Shown piece after piece: positions 9,901 to 21,517 of a DNA stretch of 64,000 nt. The translations under genes were made by a program, and so were the position numbers. Under the pieces are notes generated by a model that saw only the letters and a program-made list of their open reading frames with translations, made no database searches and was not told where the DNA came from. The stretch comes from Pseudozyma flocculosa PF-1 (Eukaryota; Basidiomycota; Ustilaginomycetes; Ustilaginales; Ustilaginaceae), in assembly GCF_000417875.1 (NCBI RefSeq), contig NW_006920871.1:1191459-1255458 (forward strand). The letters run 5' to 3'. Within the stretch, counting starts at the first letter, position 1. Every line of letters starts with the position of its first letter.

Positions 9901-10973
9901 TCACAAGACGCGGGCCGGGTTGACGAGGGAACCGATCCACCTGCCCCTCCTTGCGGCCGAGGGCGATTCGCTATGCTGGTCCCTGGTCCGCAGCTTCTTG
10001 GCAGGGGGAGACCCGTCGTTGCTCGACCCCGCGACCGAGGTGGGTGCGCTCGAGGGCGGAACGAGGTCGCTATTGGCCAACAGGCCGCGTTGGCTCAGAG
10101 AGGCTGCCCCGCCCGCGATGCCGACGGGACGGGATGTCGGTGCCATCGTCGAGGACGAAGAGAGGAGACGGCGGTACTTGTCCAGGTCCTGGCGGTGTGC
10201 GGCGCGGGCTTGGTCGAGTGCGATGCGGAGGCCGTGTACCTCGCTCGTGGGCGTCTGAGGGATGGCCGCGGTGTGCATCTGAGGGAGGGGGAGAAGGAGG
10301 GAGGGGGAGAAGGAGGGAGGGGGATAAGGAGGCATGGGAACAAGGGAGCGAGAGGGGGTCAGACCGGAGCGAGCCAGGATGCAGGACGGATAGGCCCGAG
10401 GGCGCAGAGTACCGTGGGTCCATGTGCCGAAGTGGGCATGGTACGCACCGAGACCATGGCTCTGCCTGCGAGGTCGATGGCATGCTGGCCTTCGACGCGG
10501 TACGCCCTGAGACGTGGCCAGGACGCGTCGGGTGAGGCGATATCGACGTGTATGCCGATGCGGGACCAGCGATGGGGGGGCAGCAGGGCCACCTTGGATG
10601 GGACCGAGACGGAGAGGGCGGAGGCGTGGGGCGTGAATGCGGCAACGATTTCGGCGAGCTCGCCTGGCGAGGTGGGGAGCGGGAGGAGGTCGGTGGTGAA
10701 GCAGGCCGTGTGCTGCCATGGCGAGGAGGAGGAGGAGGAGGAGGAGGAGGAGGAGGAGGAGGAGGAGGAGGAGGAGGACGCCGCAACGACGACGGCGGAG
10801 AGCGTCCAGCGCGATGATGAGGCGGCGTCAAAGGTGGAGAGGAGCGTGATGAACGGTGACGGGCCCGAGTGCGGGGATGCGTCGGTGCGGACTTGGTAGA
10901 AGAGGTGCGAGAGCGGGGAGCAGTCGAGTCCGCCGCCGCCGTCGTGGTCGGGGCAAGGGATGGGGTTCGGCAT
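9901..10973 (-). CDS. Hypothetical Ser-rich protein with basic C-terminal tail
   Basis: Two exons are proposed, 10973-10449 and 10278-9901, giving 300 residues. The donor GTGCGT and acceptor CCCTCAG join in phase 0; GTACTC or GTCTGA a little downstream are alternative donors. Exon 1 has a globular-looking region interrupted by an uninterrupted polyserine tract encoded by the GAG/CTC array at 10724-10777, then SPWQHTACFTTDLL and a strand-rich stretch. Exon 2 starts with a likely helix (GLRIALDQARAAHRQDLDKY), then a disordered Ser/Pro region and a nuclear-localisation-like PPAKKLRTRD. The head, helix and basic-tail plan vaguely recalls XRCC4/XLF/PAXX repair factors, but I see no diagnostic residues and do not assign it. 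It converges on the NAD(H) kinase gene. Confidence 0.55.
10724..10777. repeat. Trinucleotide (GAG)n array coding polyserine
   Basis: A near-perfect GAG/CTC array of about 18 copies. Read on the minus strand in the frame of the 9901-10973 gene it gives consecutive Ser (TCC) codons. Confidence 0.9.
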
Positions 10974-11787
10974 TGTGTCGATGGCGGTGTCGAGAGAAGG
11001 AAGGGAGTGGGGGCCAAGGGGGGTCGAGGAGCGAAGAGAGGCGAAGGAAGGCAGAGCGAGGCAGCCATGGCTCGCTCGACGGCCAACCCGACCTGGCCTG
11101 GCCTGGCCTGGCCTGGCCGGGCATGCTGGCGCCTGTCTGCTGCTTGCCTGGGATTCCGTATGCAGGGTCCCCACCAGCAGATGGGGCCCGCTCGGAGACT
11201 TTTTTTGTTTCCTCGTCCCCGCCAGCCCAGGCTGGCTGGCGCGTTAGATGTTCAACCCGCTCCTCGGACCCTTTTGCTGGCCGCGTTGCGTCGAGCGACG
11301 ATGCTGCCCGATTCAAATCGCCGATGTCGCAGCTCGACTTTATTGAATTCCCGATTCGGAGCTGCAGGGTCCGAGGCCCGCCTGGCCTGCCTGGCATTTC
11401 GGGCGTCGGCCACCAGAGCGGCACCGCTCGGACCAGGCCTGGCCAGGACAGAGCAGCGGCCTCTTCCGTCCGCAGCCGCCCGCTCTGCCTGCTGCCTTGA
11501 ACCTTGAGCCTGGCTGGATCCTCGCTCGCCACCTCGATCATCGTCTGCCCCCCCGCACTTGGCCCGTCAACGCATACCCTAGCCTGCTTGACGACAGCAC
11601 CTACTACTTCTGCTCAATCGCCCCACCCCGCTCATCGCCAACCAAGCTCGCAGCACCACCCCGACTGGCACCGCCGCTCCCCGCCCAGCACTCTTTCCCT
11701 TCCCTGCCTCTATCCCTCAATCGGACCACCGCGAATCGCGCAACCAGCTTCTCCCTCTCATCACACTGCTCAAGAGCGAGTACCGAC
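10974..11787. other. Divergent promoter region with CCTGG repeats
   Basis: Separates the hypothetical minus-strand gene from the J-domain gene. It holds a GGCCT-type pentamer run at about 11093-11124 and a pyrimidine-rich leader before 11788. No gene seen. Confidence 0.5.
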
Positions 11788-12774
11788 ATGCAGCGCTTCC
11801 CCGACGCAGACCCCTACGACGTCCTCGGCCTCGACCACTGCTGCTCCCCAGCACAGATCAAGTCGGCCTACAAGAAGCAGGTGAGCCTGCTCACCCGCCA
11901 CGACCCTCGTACCCGGCAAGCGCCACTGACCACCCTCGCCGCCTACCATCGCCACTCTCTGCCTGCCTCTCTCCCCCACCGCAGGCCCTCAAATCCCATC
12001 CAGACCGTGCGCCGCCAGAACAAAAGGAGGCTGCGACCGCCCGCTTCAAGATCATTGCAGAGTGAGTGCGTCGGGTGCCTCGGCCTGGGTTCATCCTTCC
12101 TTGCCTTCTACTTGGCGCCACACGATGCTGACCCATGCATGCACCCCTGCCCTGTCCCCTCGCCGCTCCGCCGCCCCGACAGGGCTTACGAGACCCTCTC
12201 TGACGAGCGCAAGCGCCGCGAATACGACACCTTCAACCGGCGCGGCCGCAACGGCGCAGGCCCGTCCTTCACCTCGGCAGACTACGACGCGGCGCAGGAC
12301 GAGTTCGCATCCGCCGACCGACAGCACTTTGGCACCTCGCCCGACGGCAGCGCCTTTTCTTTCACCTGGGAGTCGGCCGCCGACTCGGCCAGGAGGGCGC
12401 AGAGGAGCCGCGCCGGCCGCCCCTTTGGACCGGACGGCTTCGACCCTTTTGAGCTGTTCAACATGATGTTTGAAAACGAGTTCGCCTCCGCCGCCGGTGG
12501 CCGTGGATCGGCCTCGCAGAGAGGCGGCGGCGGCAGTATGGGCGCCGGCTTCTCGCCCTTTGGTGCCGGGTTCATGGCCGACGATCCCTTTATGGCCAAC
12601 CACCGCAGGATGGCCGACTTTGGCGGATTCGGATTCGGCGCGCCGCCCCGTGCGGCGAGAGGAGGTGGCGGCGACGAATTCGGCTCGCCCTTCGGTGCCG
12701 GTCTCATGAGCGGCATGGCAGGTGCCGCCGGCGGTGGTGGCGGCTTTGGACTGGGCGGCATGTTTTCCACCTTT

Positions 12775-12810
<36 letters not shown>

Positions 12811-13116
12811 TCGGCCGGTTTTGGCAGTGGTGGGTTGGCGGGTACGAGCGAGACGCGGAGCACACGCATCGTCAACGGGCACGAGGAGACCTTCATCCGC
12901 CGCGTCGATGGCGCGGGCAACGAGACGGTACACTGCATCACGCCGCGAGGCCAGTCGGTCCACGTCAACGGTATCCCACAGCCACACCATCCTCTGCTCG
13001 GCCGTACCGCCGCCTCGGCTGCACCGTCGCAAGTGTCGTCGTCGTCGCAGCCGTTGCCAGGTACTTTTGCGGCGCCCATCGACGTTGATGCGCTCGAGGA
13101 TCCACCGGGTCGTTGA
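11788..13116 (+). CDS. J-domain co-chaperone, DNAJB type
   Basis: Three exons (11788-11880, 11985-12061, 12183-13116) give 367 residues. The J domain is at the very N-terminus: DPYDVLGLDHCCSPAQIKSAYKKQ in exon 1, then ALKSHPDR with the essential HPD motif in exon 2, then AYETLSDERKRREYD in exon 3. It is followed by a Phe/Gly-rich region with DPFELFNMMFENEF and many GFGFG-like segments, a polyserine run coded by (AGC)n at about 12776-12810, and a C-terminal segment (TRIVNGHEETFIRRVDG) typical of DNAJB2/6-like proteins. There is no zinc-finger region, so it is not a DNAJA protein. J proteins deliver clients to Hsp70 and stimulate its ATPase. Likely cytosolic or nuclear, because no signal or presequence is visible. 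Confidence 0.92.
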
Positions 13117-14201
13117 GAAAGGGGGTAGTCTCTAGCGTCTGTAACGCATCCTTGGCGCTTCCGTCGCCACGGTCGCCGCAGACGAAAAGCGACCAGGGTG
13201 TGTAACTTCGGACGGCAAGTACTCTCATCGTTCGTCGTCGTCGTCTTCTACCCAGCTTGCATCCCGGATGCAACCGCAGCGAGGTCCGGAACGCCCTAGC
13301 CCGTCTAGACTGTCATCCCGACGTTCGCGGACTAGCCGACCACCGAGCAGGCGGCAAGCAAGTACCACTGACGATTCGCCGCCGCATCCAAAGCCGAGAA
13401 CGCCACCTCCCCGATCTCGACGCCACGCCACGCCGTACCGTACCGTTCCGAGCTGAGCTTGACTCGATAGCGAGGTATCGACGAGACCGATACCGAACGA
13501 ACGAACGACGCACACCGTCCCTATGTACCTCACCCGACCCTCTCTTACGCGCACAGTCGGTCGGATCGTACACACACCACGTCCTCATCGCCTCGCCTCG
13601 TCTCGCCGACGTTAACCTCGGCCGACCACGACCCATCATCGGCTAGCATCTCCCCGTGCCGGCCTCGAGCTCCGGCTGGCCATCTCGCCACCACATTGAC
13701 CCTCGGGGTCTGCCATATCGCGCTACGCGGACGACTGCGGCGGCTCAACAGGACCAAGCTCCACCGCGCCATCAGCTGCATGCCGAGAACAGTCGAGCAT
13801 CCGCGCCGACGCACGGACGACACGACGACACGACGACAAGGTCGCAAGACGAGAGGGATGTGCGTGACAGGATATGAATTGACCTTTTTGCCGGAGCAAG
13901 CATGAGATGATCGTGCAGGAAGGAACTGGGACGCGTGCGTTACAGAGCGTAAAGAAAATGGCGAGGGGCGTCGAGAGGACAGCAAATCAGACAACACGCT
14001 GGTGAGGTTCCCAGGCGATTGGCCGCAAGATGGGCCAGAGCGAATGGGGCGGCGCGCTGCCGAAGATGGTGGCCAAGAGCGCGGCCTCTTTCCCTGCCGC
14101 CAGTCGGTCGGGACGAGGTCGCTGGCTCTCTTGGAGGGTATAGCAGCATCTTGGCCGGCGCGCGAGCGTCGTCGTCGCCCGCATTTGGCTCGCGGGCTCC
14201 T
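13117..14201. other. Intergenic between convergent genes
   Basis: Lies between the 3' ends of the J-domain gene and the OPT gene. Several open frames on both strands are low-complexity, and I support none. Confidence 0.5.
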
Positions 14202-16834
14202 CTAGTGCACGGGAGCGGGGCGGAAGTCCTTTGGCGCCGGGTAGAAGCTCTCGCCCGCTGCGAGTTGCTTGTAGGGGGTGCCCAAGCCGTCGGCCGTCTC
14301 GTACTGGGCCGTGTTGCCCCACCAGTTGCCCTGGGTGAAGGCCTGGTTCTTGCCCTGCGGGAAGACGACGGTGAAGAAGATGACGACGCCGGCGAGGGCC
14401 GTGCCCGTGTCGAGGGCCGAGCCGAAAATGTAGTTGTAGCGCGTCCACCAGCCGGTGCGGCGCCTGCGCACGAGGTACTGGAAGACGAAGCCGATGAGGG
14501 CCCACGAGGTAAAGTTGATGCCCGTGGCCGGAGGGATCAGGCCCGTGCCGGTGAGGATGACGGGCACATTGATGAGGCGGATAAAGGAGCGCGGCCACTT
14601 GCGGGCGATGAGCCAGACAATGACGGGTGCGAGGGCGCCGGCGAGGAACATCCAGAGCAGCTTGCCGTACATCTTGCCCGGCGAGAAGACGACGGCGGGG
14701 CCGATGAGGCCCCAGATCTGCGAGGCGGTGCCAAAGACGATGACGTTGGCGCAGGTAAAGTTGCTCTCGGCCTCGGGCGTGCAGATGTTCTTGATGTTGG
14801 AGAAGACCCACTCCTGGACGCCGAGGACGACGAAGGACGACACGACAATGGCCGACACCTGGGCGACGAACATGTCCTTGGGCGGAATCTTCATGTAGTG
14901 TCCGAACTTCATGTCGCCGGTGAACGAGAGGCCCTGGTAGACGATCATGTAGCAGAACGTCTTGAAGAGCATCATGCCCGTCGCCGAGCCGGGCTTCATG
15001 TAGCCGATGATGAACTCGGAGAGGATGTTGAGGCCGACCTCCTGGTTCGAGATGGCGAGGACGACGCCGACGGGCAGCATGAAGAAGAAGCCGAGGATCA
15101 TGGCGATGATAAAGGCCCACACGGGCAGGCCCGTGTCCCAGCCCTGGATGCCGCCGACGCCGAGGCCGAACGTGATGAGGAAGAGGATGGCGTACCAGTA
15201 CTTGGGCACCTCGGGGTAGCGCTGCATCAGGCGGGCGTGGACGTCCTTCTCGTCGTCGTACGAGGAGCGCAGCTGCTGGACGATCTGCTTGCCGTGGAAG
15301 AGGACGACGTGGACGATGACGGCCGTGATGGCGGCGAACGAGAGGGCGAAGGCCATCGAGTACGAGATCGTAAAGTACTCCTCCGAGTAGTTGTTGTAGC
15401 CGACGGGGTCGAAGTGGAGGTGGTCCGGGGTCGTGACCTTGGCCACCTTGTACTTCTTGCCAAAGCGGTCGTAGGTGCCCGAGGCGAGGAACGGCAGGTA
15501 GGCCGTGTTCCAGACGTTGTTGTAGTAGAGGATGGGGCCAATGATGCAGTAGGCGACGACGAAGCCGCCGAGCACGTTGGCCTCGGCCCACCACGGCGTG
15601 TAGAGCGGGTTGGAGACGTACGTCACCTGGGTCCAGTCAAAGGTGAGCGGGATGAGGCCGAGGCCCTGCTGCGTGCCGAGCAGCTGGTTGAGGACGACGT
15701 TGTCCGGCGCGATGAGGCAGAACCAGTTGCCGGTGCTGAGCATGGTGAAGATGTAGCCGGGGAACCAGTACCAGCAGAAGGCGCCGAGGCACGACAGCAT
15801 GAAGAATTTGTAGCGCGACATGTGGTTCTCGCCGACGTCGACCTGTCGGTGGAGCGCCGTCATGAGCGCCGTGTTACCCAGGTTGCCGGGCCAGATCATC
15901 GCAGCCGGCCAGACGAGCCAGCGGCGGAAGACGCCGGCAAACGAGAAGCCCATCAGCTGCGAGCTGAGAGTGATCATCAAGATCCAGCCGTAGCCCCAGT
16001 CGTAGCCGTAAGTGACCCGTTGGACGGCCGCGATCTGCGAGGAGTAAGCGCGTTGGTAGGTCACATTTGACATCACTACCCCATTAGACAGCGTGGAAGA
16101 AGGAGGATGAGGTGGTGAGCAAGATGTACCGAGGTATGGACGGTCGAGGAGGTGTATGGTCGTGGCGAGGATCTTCCGACGCGTCGGGCCTTTATTTCCC
16201 CGACCAGGGTCTTCCGGCTCCAGAGCAGGTGGGGGGACCCGGCCGTGGATGCTGGCCACTCGCCGCTCGCAACACGCTACTCACCAGTGATGACAGTGTG
16301 CTCCTTGACGTTGAAGGGGCCTGGGTTGAGGGTGAAGCTGCCGAAAGGCGTCTTGATGACCTTTTCGGGCAGGACCTTGGCCATGAAGACGCCCATGGGG
16401 TAGCAGAGGAGCTGGGTGACGAAGGAGCTGATGGTGAGGGTGGGGAAGCGGTAGCTGAGGAGCTGGTTGAGGCCGGGGATGACGATGGTGAAGAGCATGC
16501 CGAGGACCCAGGTGCGGAAGGTCATGACGGGCATGGTGTGGTCGTCGACGTTGGAGACGGCGGCGCGGACCTCGGGGTAGGGCGAGTCCTCTTCGAGCTC
16601 CTCCTCGAGCTGGACCTCGGCCTTGTAGTCGCCGCGCTCGAGGGTGGCCTCGACCTGGTCGATCTTCTCGGTCTCCATGTTGGGGTCGTTGAGGCGGTGG
16701 TCGACGTAGTCGCGCTTCAGGGTGGCCTCGACATTGTCGAGCTGGGGCACGTCGCTGATCTCCTCCTTGGAAGAGTTCTTGGCGTCCGACGAGGAGCCCG
16801 CCGAAGCGGTGCGGCCTAGGTCGTGGGCGGCCAT
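14202..16834 (-). CDS. Oligopeptide transporter (OPT family)
   Basis: Two exons (16834-16285 and 16075-14202) give 807 residues, the usual size for fungal OPT proteins. The acidic cytoplasmic N-terminus (about 110 residues) is followed by many hydrophobic segments. Family signatures include LNPGPFNVKEHTVIT at the exon junction, SPGKMYGKLLWMF, GLIPPATGINFTSWALIGF and the GNWWGNTAQYETADGLGTPYK C-terminal region. The intron is flanked by GTGAGT and GGGGTAG, and the join restores HTVIT-VMSNVTYQRAY. OPT proteins import small peptides, and some move glutathione or metal chelates, by proton symport at the plasma membrane. The substrate cannot be told from sequence. A TATATA box lies about 215 bp upstream. 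The long plus-strand open frame opposite this gene is only its GC-rich shadow. Confidence 0.95.
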
Positions 16835-19800
16835 TTTGCTGCGAGACCGGCTGGCCGAGACGATGGCGATGGGTGCGGAGGGATGGGTGCGGGTTCCAGT
16901 GAGAAGCCTCGAGCTGCCGGTGGCGAGGGGGTGAGGGAGGGAAGGGACGAGGCCGGGTCGGGCGGAGGAACGTCGGCAGCTAGGGGTCAGAGGCCATCAG
17001 GGCTGAATTGCGAGGGATTCTCGGCGGGGGGCGGGCGACGCTCGAGGCTATATAGGATGTATGGCGCGCGTTATCGGGGCGGCAGCCGCTGGATCCGGCG
17101 TGGTGAGCCTTACCCCAGCCGGCGAGAGAGCTGCACGTCGAAGGCAGGGCCAGGTAGGGTTAAGCTCTGATCTGTCTCGAGGCAGGCCAGGCGAGACAAG
17201 CAGGCAGCCAGGCAGCCAGGCAGGCAGGCAGGGCAGCCGTGATTGGATGGACGACAGCCAGCAGATCGCGATACCTACGACCTACCTGCCCACCAGCCGG
17301 CGGGTGGGGGGGAGGCAGATGGCGGGCAGGCGGGCGGGAGGCCAGGTCGCGTGCATCTGCGGTCGCCCTCCGCCCCATGGTCGGCGCTCGTCCTTCCGAT
17401 CTGAGCGCGAGCAGAAGCCACCGTAGCCATGGAGGAGGCCGGGGGTCAGGGGACGGGCAGCCTAACGTCGCCTGTACGTACAATACTACGCAAACGACTA
17501 CTCTGGCCTGCTGGCCTGGCTTCCATGGTGTATGTGGGTGGCCGCCTCGCATGGATGGAAGCGAGGCGGGCGTTTGCGGCCTGCCGTTCCCATTTCGTTG
17601 CCGGCGGTCGCCCGGCCGGCCTGCCCCGCTCTGTGCAGCCGCCCGCTGCCCCATCCTCCTCCCCCGTCGGCTCGCCCGCCCTCGCTTCTCCCTCTTCCGC
17701 GAGGCCTGATCTATCTGCTCGTCTGGCGGGCAGGTATACGCGTACGCATCGTATCTCGACAACTCAGGACGAGGTCAGAGAGCCCCGCGGACCTTGCCGA
17801 AACAGGCACCTGCCCCTTTGACCGGTACGTCAAGCTGGCCGCTCTCTTCCCCCTTCGGCGAGCAAAGCGCCGCGGCGTGGCCAGGCATGCCATGGCATGG
17901 CACGGCATGGCAAAGCAGGAGAGCATGGCCCGACCTGTGGCAAGGAGGTCGTGGAACCTCGTCCTCGATCTCAAGCCGCTGTGGCATCAGGCGACGATGC
18001 GCTGCTCAGGCCATGGCAAAGGTCGACCGGGCCTAGCCTGGTTCCTGGCCTCTTGCATGCATCCTTCCAACCTGTAGCCTCCTCGCTCCCCACCACCTCA
18101 CAAAAGAGGAGATAGACGGCCAGTAATGCTAGTGCGGAGGCCTAGGCTAGGACAGGCCGACCTGGGCCTGCTTCCCCCCTCACATGTCATGCTGCCGCTC
18201 GCCACCACGCCGGCTGTCTTCCGACAAGGCGTCGGGAGCGCCCGCTCCTCGTTTGACCGGGTGTTGCTGCTGCAGGCCGCCGCCCGTCAGCTCGCTCGCC
18301 TTGGCCGCCACACGACCAGGCAGGCCTCAGAGCAGGAGTGCCGTCCCGTGACAAGGGAAAGCATGGACGGACCCATCGCTGGCGGCCTCTTCTTGCCACA
18401 GGAACGCGCAATGGGCCGATTTGCCTGGCCTGGCCTGGCGATAGCGACGTGCCACGACAAAGCCCTCTGCTGCCCACCTCGCCGTACCTACCTGCCTATC
18501 TCGGAGGTGGGCAGAACCCGAACCATGATCCTCAGGTACCGTGCCGTCGATTATATTGCCTTGTTTTGCTCGAGGCAGAGTACAGACGCCGTCGTACAAA
18601 CCAATCGCGAATTGAATCGTAGGTACCGTACGTACGTCTCAGCTGGCAAGACGGCCAGATGAAACGTCCAATCGACAAAGCAGCAGCAACCCGGGCAACA
18701 CCAACAAAGGGTCGGCGCGTCAGGTAAGCCGTTGCAAGGTTTCGAGCTGGGCAGCCAAAGGTGGGCGTAGTGCCGTCGGCGTCCCGACGATGGGCTCGTT
18801 CCTACCGGTAAATCACGCCCGCACGGCAGTCAGAGCGCCGCTTGCTTGCTCTAGCTACATACTCTTCAGGCTCCGGTCTGTCGACAGGTGTGTGCCCTCG
18901 TACAGGTAGAGTCCAGAACAGCTGCCGACCGCTGCCGGCGCGGATGCTGCCGGTAGCCTCGCAGCCAGGAAGGAGCTAGGGAGGTACCTCCAAGGCAGGC
19001 CGGGCCTTTGCCCCCCTGCCCTGCCCGGAACTCCAAATGCGCGATGTTTGGCGAAAGGCGGCATGAAAGCCGGGCCATCTTGCCTCCTTGCCATCTCTCT
19101 CGCTCTACTTGCTTCCCATTCAGGCACGCCAGGGTAGGCAGACTGGGACCGAGGTGGTTATGAGCGGGTACCTACGGATGGTGGCAAGGCTCGGACCAGA
19201 TCGGCAAGGAGCGGCGAGGCCAGGCCATCGCGATGGACCTTGTGCCTTGTCCCGGCTCTGCCGTGCCGCTTGCTCGCCGTGTGGCAAAATCCCTGGTGCG
19301 AGACGGCCAGGCGTGTCCCGGCCCGACACGCTCCGCGACCCCCTGCTCCTCGCTGCTGCCCCGCGACGATTGCAGCATCCTGCATCGAACGGAGCTGGCT
19401 CACGCATCGCCCGATACCGTAGCGTGGCAGCTTCGCAGCTTCGATAGAGCCATCGACCGACTCGTCTGCCTTCGATGTTCGTCGACACAACGAGCGGGAC
19501 GGATCGCGAGACACGATGGACGGAGCTCGCCATCCGGAAGATTATTCAAGCCATACGACCTTGCCTGCTTTGCTTCATGCTCACGCTGATACCGTAGAAG
19601 AGCGAACCAGGCCGGCTAGGTGCGGCCCATGGCCGATGCATGGCTGGAAGTTGAGCCGGCCAAGTCCGTCCTGGCCCTCGCACTCGAGCGATGGTGTAAG
19701 AATGGAAGAGGGCATGGCGAGCGGGCTTTCGCCGAACGATTCCCGAGAGGCTCGCTCGCGCGCCCGCCCGCCCGCCTGGTTTCGGACGACAGTTGACCGC

Positions 19801-21517
19801 GATCCGTCCGTCCACGTTAGCCTGCCCTGCCTTTTCGCTTCAACGGGCCGTCGCAGGGCAATCCCGGCATTGAGACAGGCCCCTCGCCACCATGCCCCTC
19901 GCATGGGACGCGCTACGTATTCCCAGCCATAGCGAAGCCCGCTCTCTAAACGACCCACCAGCCTTGGTGACCGGTACCGAGCTTGCCTCTCCGTGAGGCG
20001 CACCGGTGATCATGCTCTCGAGACACACGTCGAGTTCGTCGAGCTCGATCTCGCTCTGAGAGATGAGCGACGGTTGGTTGGAATGCCAGGCCCGGCGTGC
20101 CTTGCGCCATTCGGACGACGTGCCGTGTCAAGATCGAGGATCGCGCTCCAGTTCGGAGCAACGAAAGCCGCCGGCCGGGCCGGCCCGCCTGCCGCGCTGC
20201 CCAGTGGCCCAACCAGCGCAGGACAGAGGCAGGCCCTGCCGGCGGCGGCGGCGCGGTGGCTGTTGCGGCTGCGGCTGGCTTTGAAATGCGGGAGAAAAGG
20301 CTTCGGCGGCTTGTCTCGCGGCGGCGGCGGCAGCGGCGACGGCGGCTGGTTTGCGTGCGTGGCTGCGCTGCTGCTTGCTCCTCTTCCATGCTGTCATGCC
20401 CGCCTGCCTGCCCGCCTGATAAGGCGGCCGACCGCCGGCCAAGCGGGACGAGGCTGCCAGGCCTGGCATGCAGGCGGCCGCGTCTTCACATGATCTTCGG
20501 ACGGCTTCGTTCCGACCGCTGACGCCGGCTTCTGTGCATCTCTCGGTTCGATGCCCTGCCAACCTGCCCGGCCGCCTATCGGAGCGTTCCGCCCGCCTTG
20601 CGTGCAAGCCAGCGTTGGCAGGCAAGCTAAGGTCTGTTCCCCGCCTTTGTGCTGTTGCCGAGCCCAGCCCAGCCTGGCCTGCCTCCTGCCTTTGACCAAC
20701 GCTGTCGGCTGGCAAGCAGGGCCAGCATCAATCGTCTGATGAAAAGGTCATCGTTGCGCGATTTGCGGGGTCGTGCGACCGCCGCTCGCGAGAGGAGTCG
20801 CTGGGCCAATCAGCATCTTGTCCTTGTCGTTTGCCCGTCGCTGGTTGACCGTAGCATCGCGAGTCGCGACGGGCTCGTCCGTACGCCACCGGGGCTGCTT
20901 CCCTATCACTGCATGCTGCTGCTCCCTGCAACGCCACCAGCAACGCAGACGACAGCAGCCGCCGTTGTCGCTTGTCAAGAGATTGCCCCATGTCTGCCCA
21001 AGGCCAAAGGGAGGATGCTTGCTGGAGCGCGGTGGCGCCAGCACCGGCTCGCCGCGGTCAAAGGCGGGAGCTCAACGCACACCGTCCGGGCTGCAAGCTG
21101 AGAGGGTGCGGCCTGGTGGGCAGGGTGGCGTCTCACTCAAGCGGACAGGCAGGCGATCTGCTCGTTCGGACCCGAGTCGAAGATCTGCTGCCTCTCTCGT
21201 CCGAGAAGGTGGCGCTCGAGTTAACGCCGAGCTCAGGTGGCTGGTCGCTTCGGGGACTCGGGGGAAGCCTGGCCCTGAGAAGAAACCCCTGCCCTGCCCT
21301 GCCCAGCCAAAATTTTGAACAAAGTGGAGCACGGTCCGACCCCCAGACTCGCGAACTGGTAGCTGGACGGAGCAAGGTCTTCGATGCCAAGCTGCTGCCC
21401 TCGCTCCTTGCCTCCCGCCGTATCCACCTAAAGACAGCAGCATCGAGCCCCTCACGGCACCGTCAGCATCATCGCCAGGACATCGACCGACGCAGCGACT
21501 GAACGACCGCACCGACA
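16835..21517. other. 4.7-kb region without a supportable gene
   Basis: Frames here are short, low-complexity and show no domain or splice-consistent exon chain. The sequence is dense in GCCTG/CAGGC words (for example a CAGG-type run at 17160-17235). Promoter elements of the two flanking divergent genes must lie at its ends. Confidence 0.5.
17049..17054 (-). promoter_or_regulatory. TATA box for the OPT gene
   Basis: Minus strand CCTATATAGCC, about 215 bp upstream of the OPT start codon. Confidence 0.5.

Noticed and set aside
10070..11086. 338-residue Pro/Ser/Arg-rich minus-strand frame
   Set aside because: It overlaps the chosen gene in another frame, consists of simple Pro/Ser/Arg sequence created by the GAG array, and has no fold-like segment.
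14019..16070. 683-residue plus-strand open frame opposite the OPT gene
   Set aside because: It lies antisense to an unmistakable transporter. GC-rich third positions suppress stops on the opposite strand, and the composition (runs of Asp, Glu and Arg) is that of a shadow frame.
16835..21517. Many 60-200-residue open frames, e.g. 18126-18662 and 19516-19932
   Set aside because: High GC makes such frames expected by chance. None has a domain, signal peptide or splice-consistent partner, and overlapping frames on both strands are equally long.
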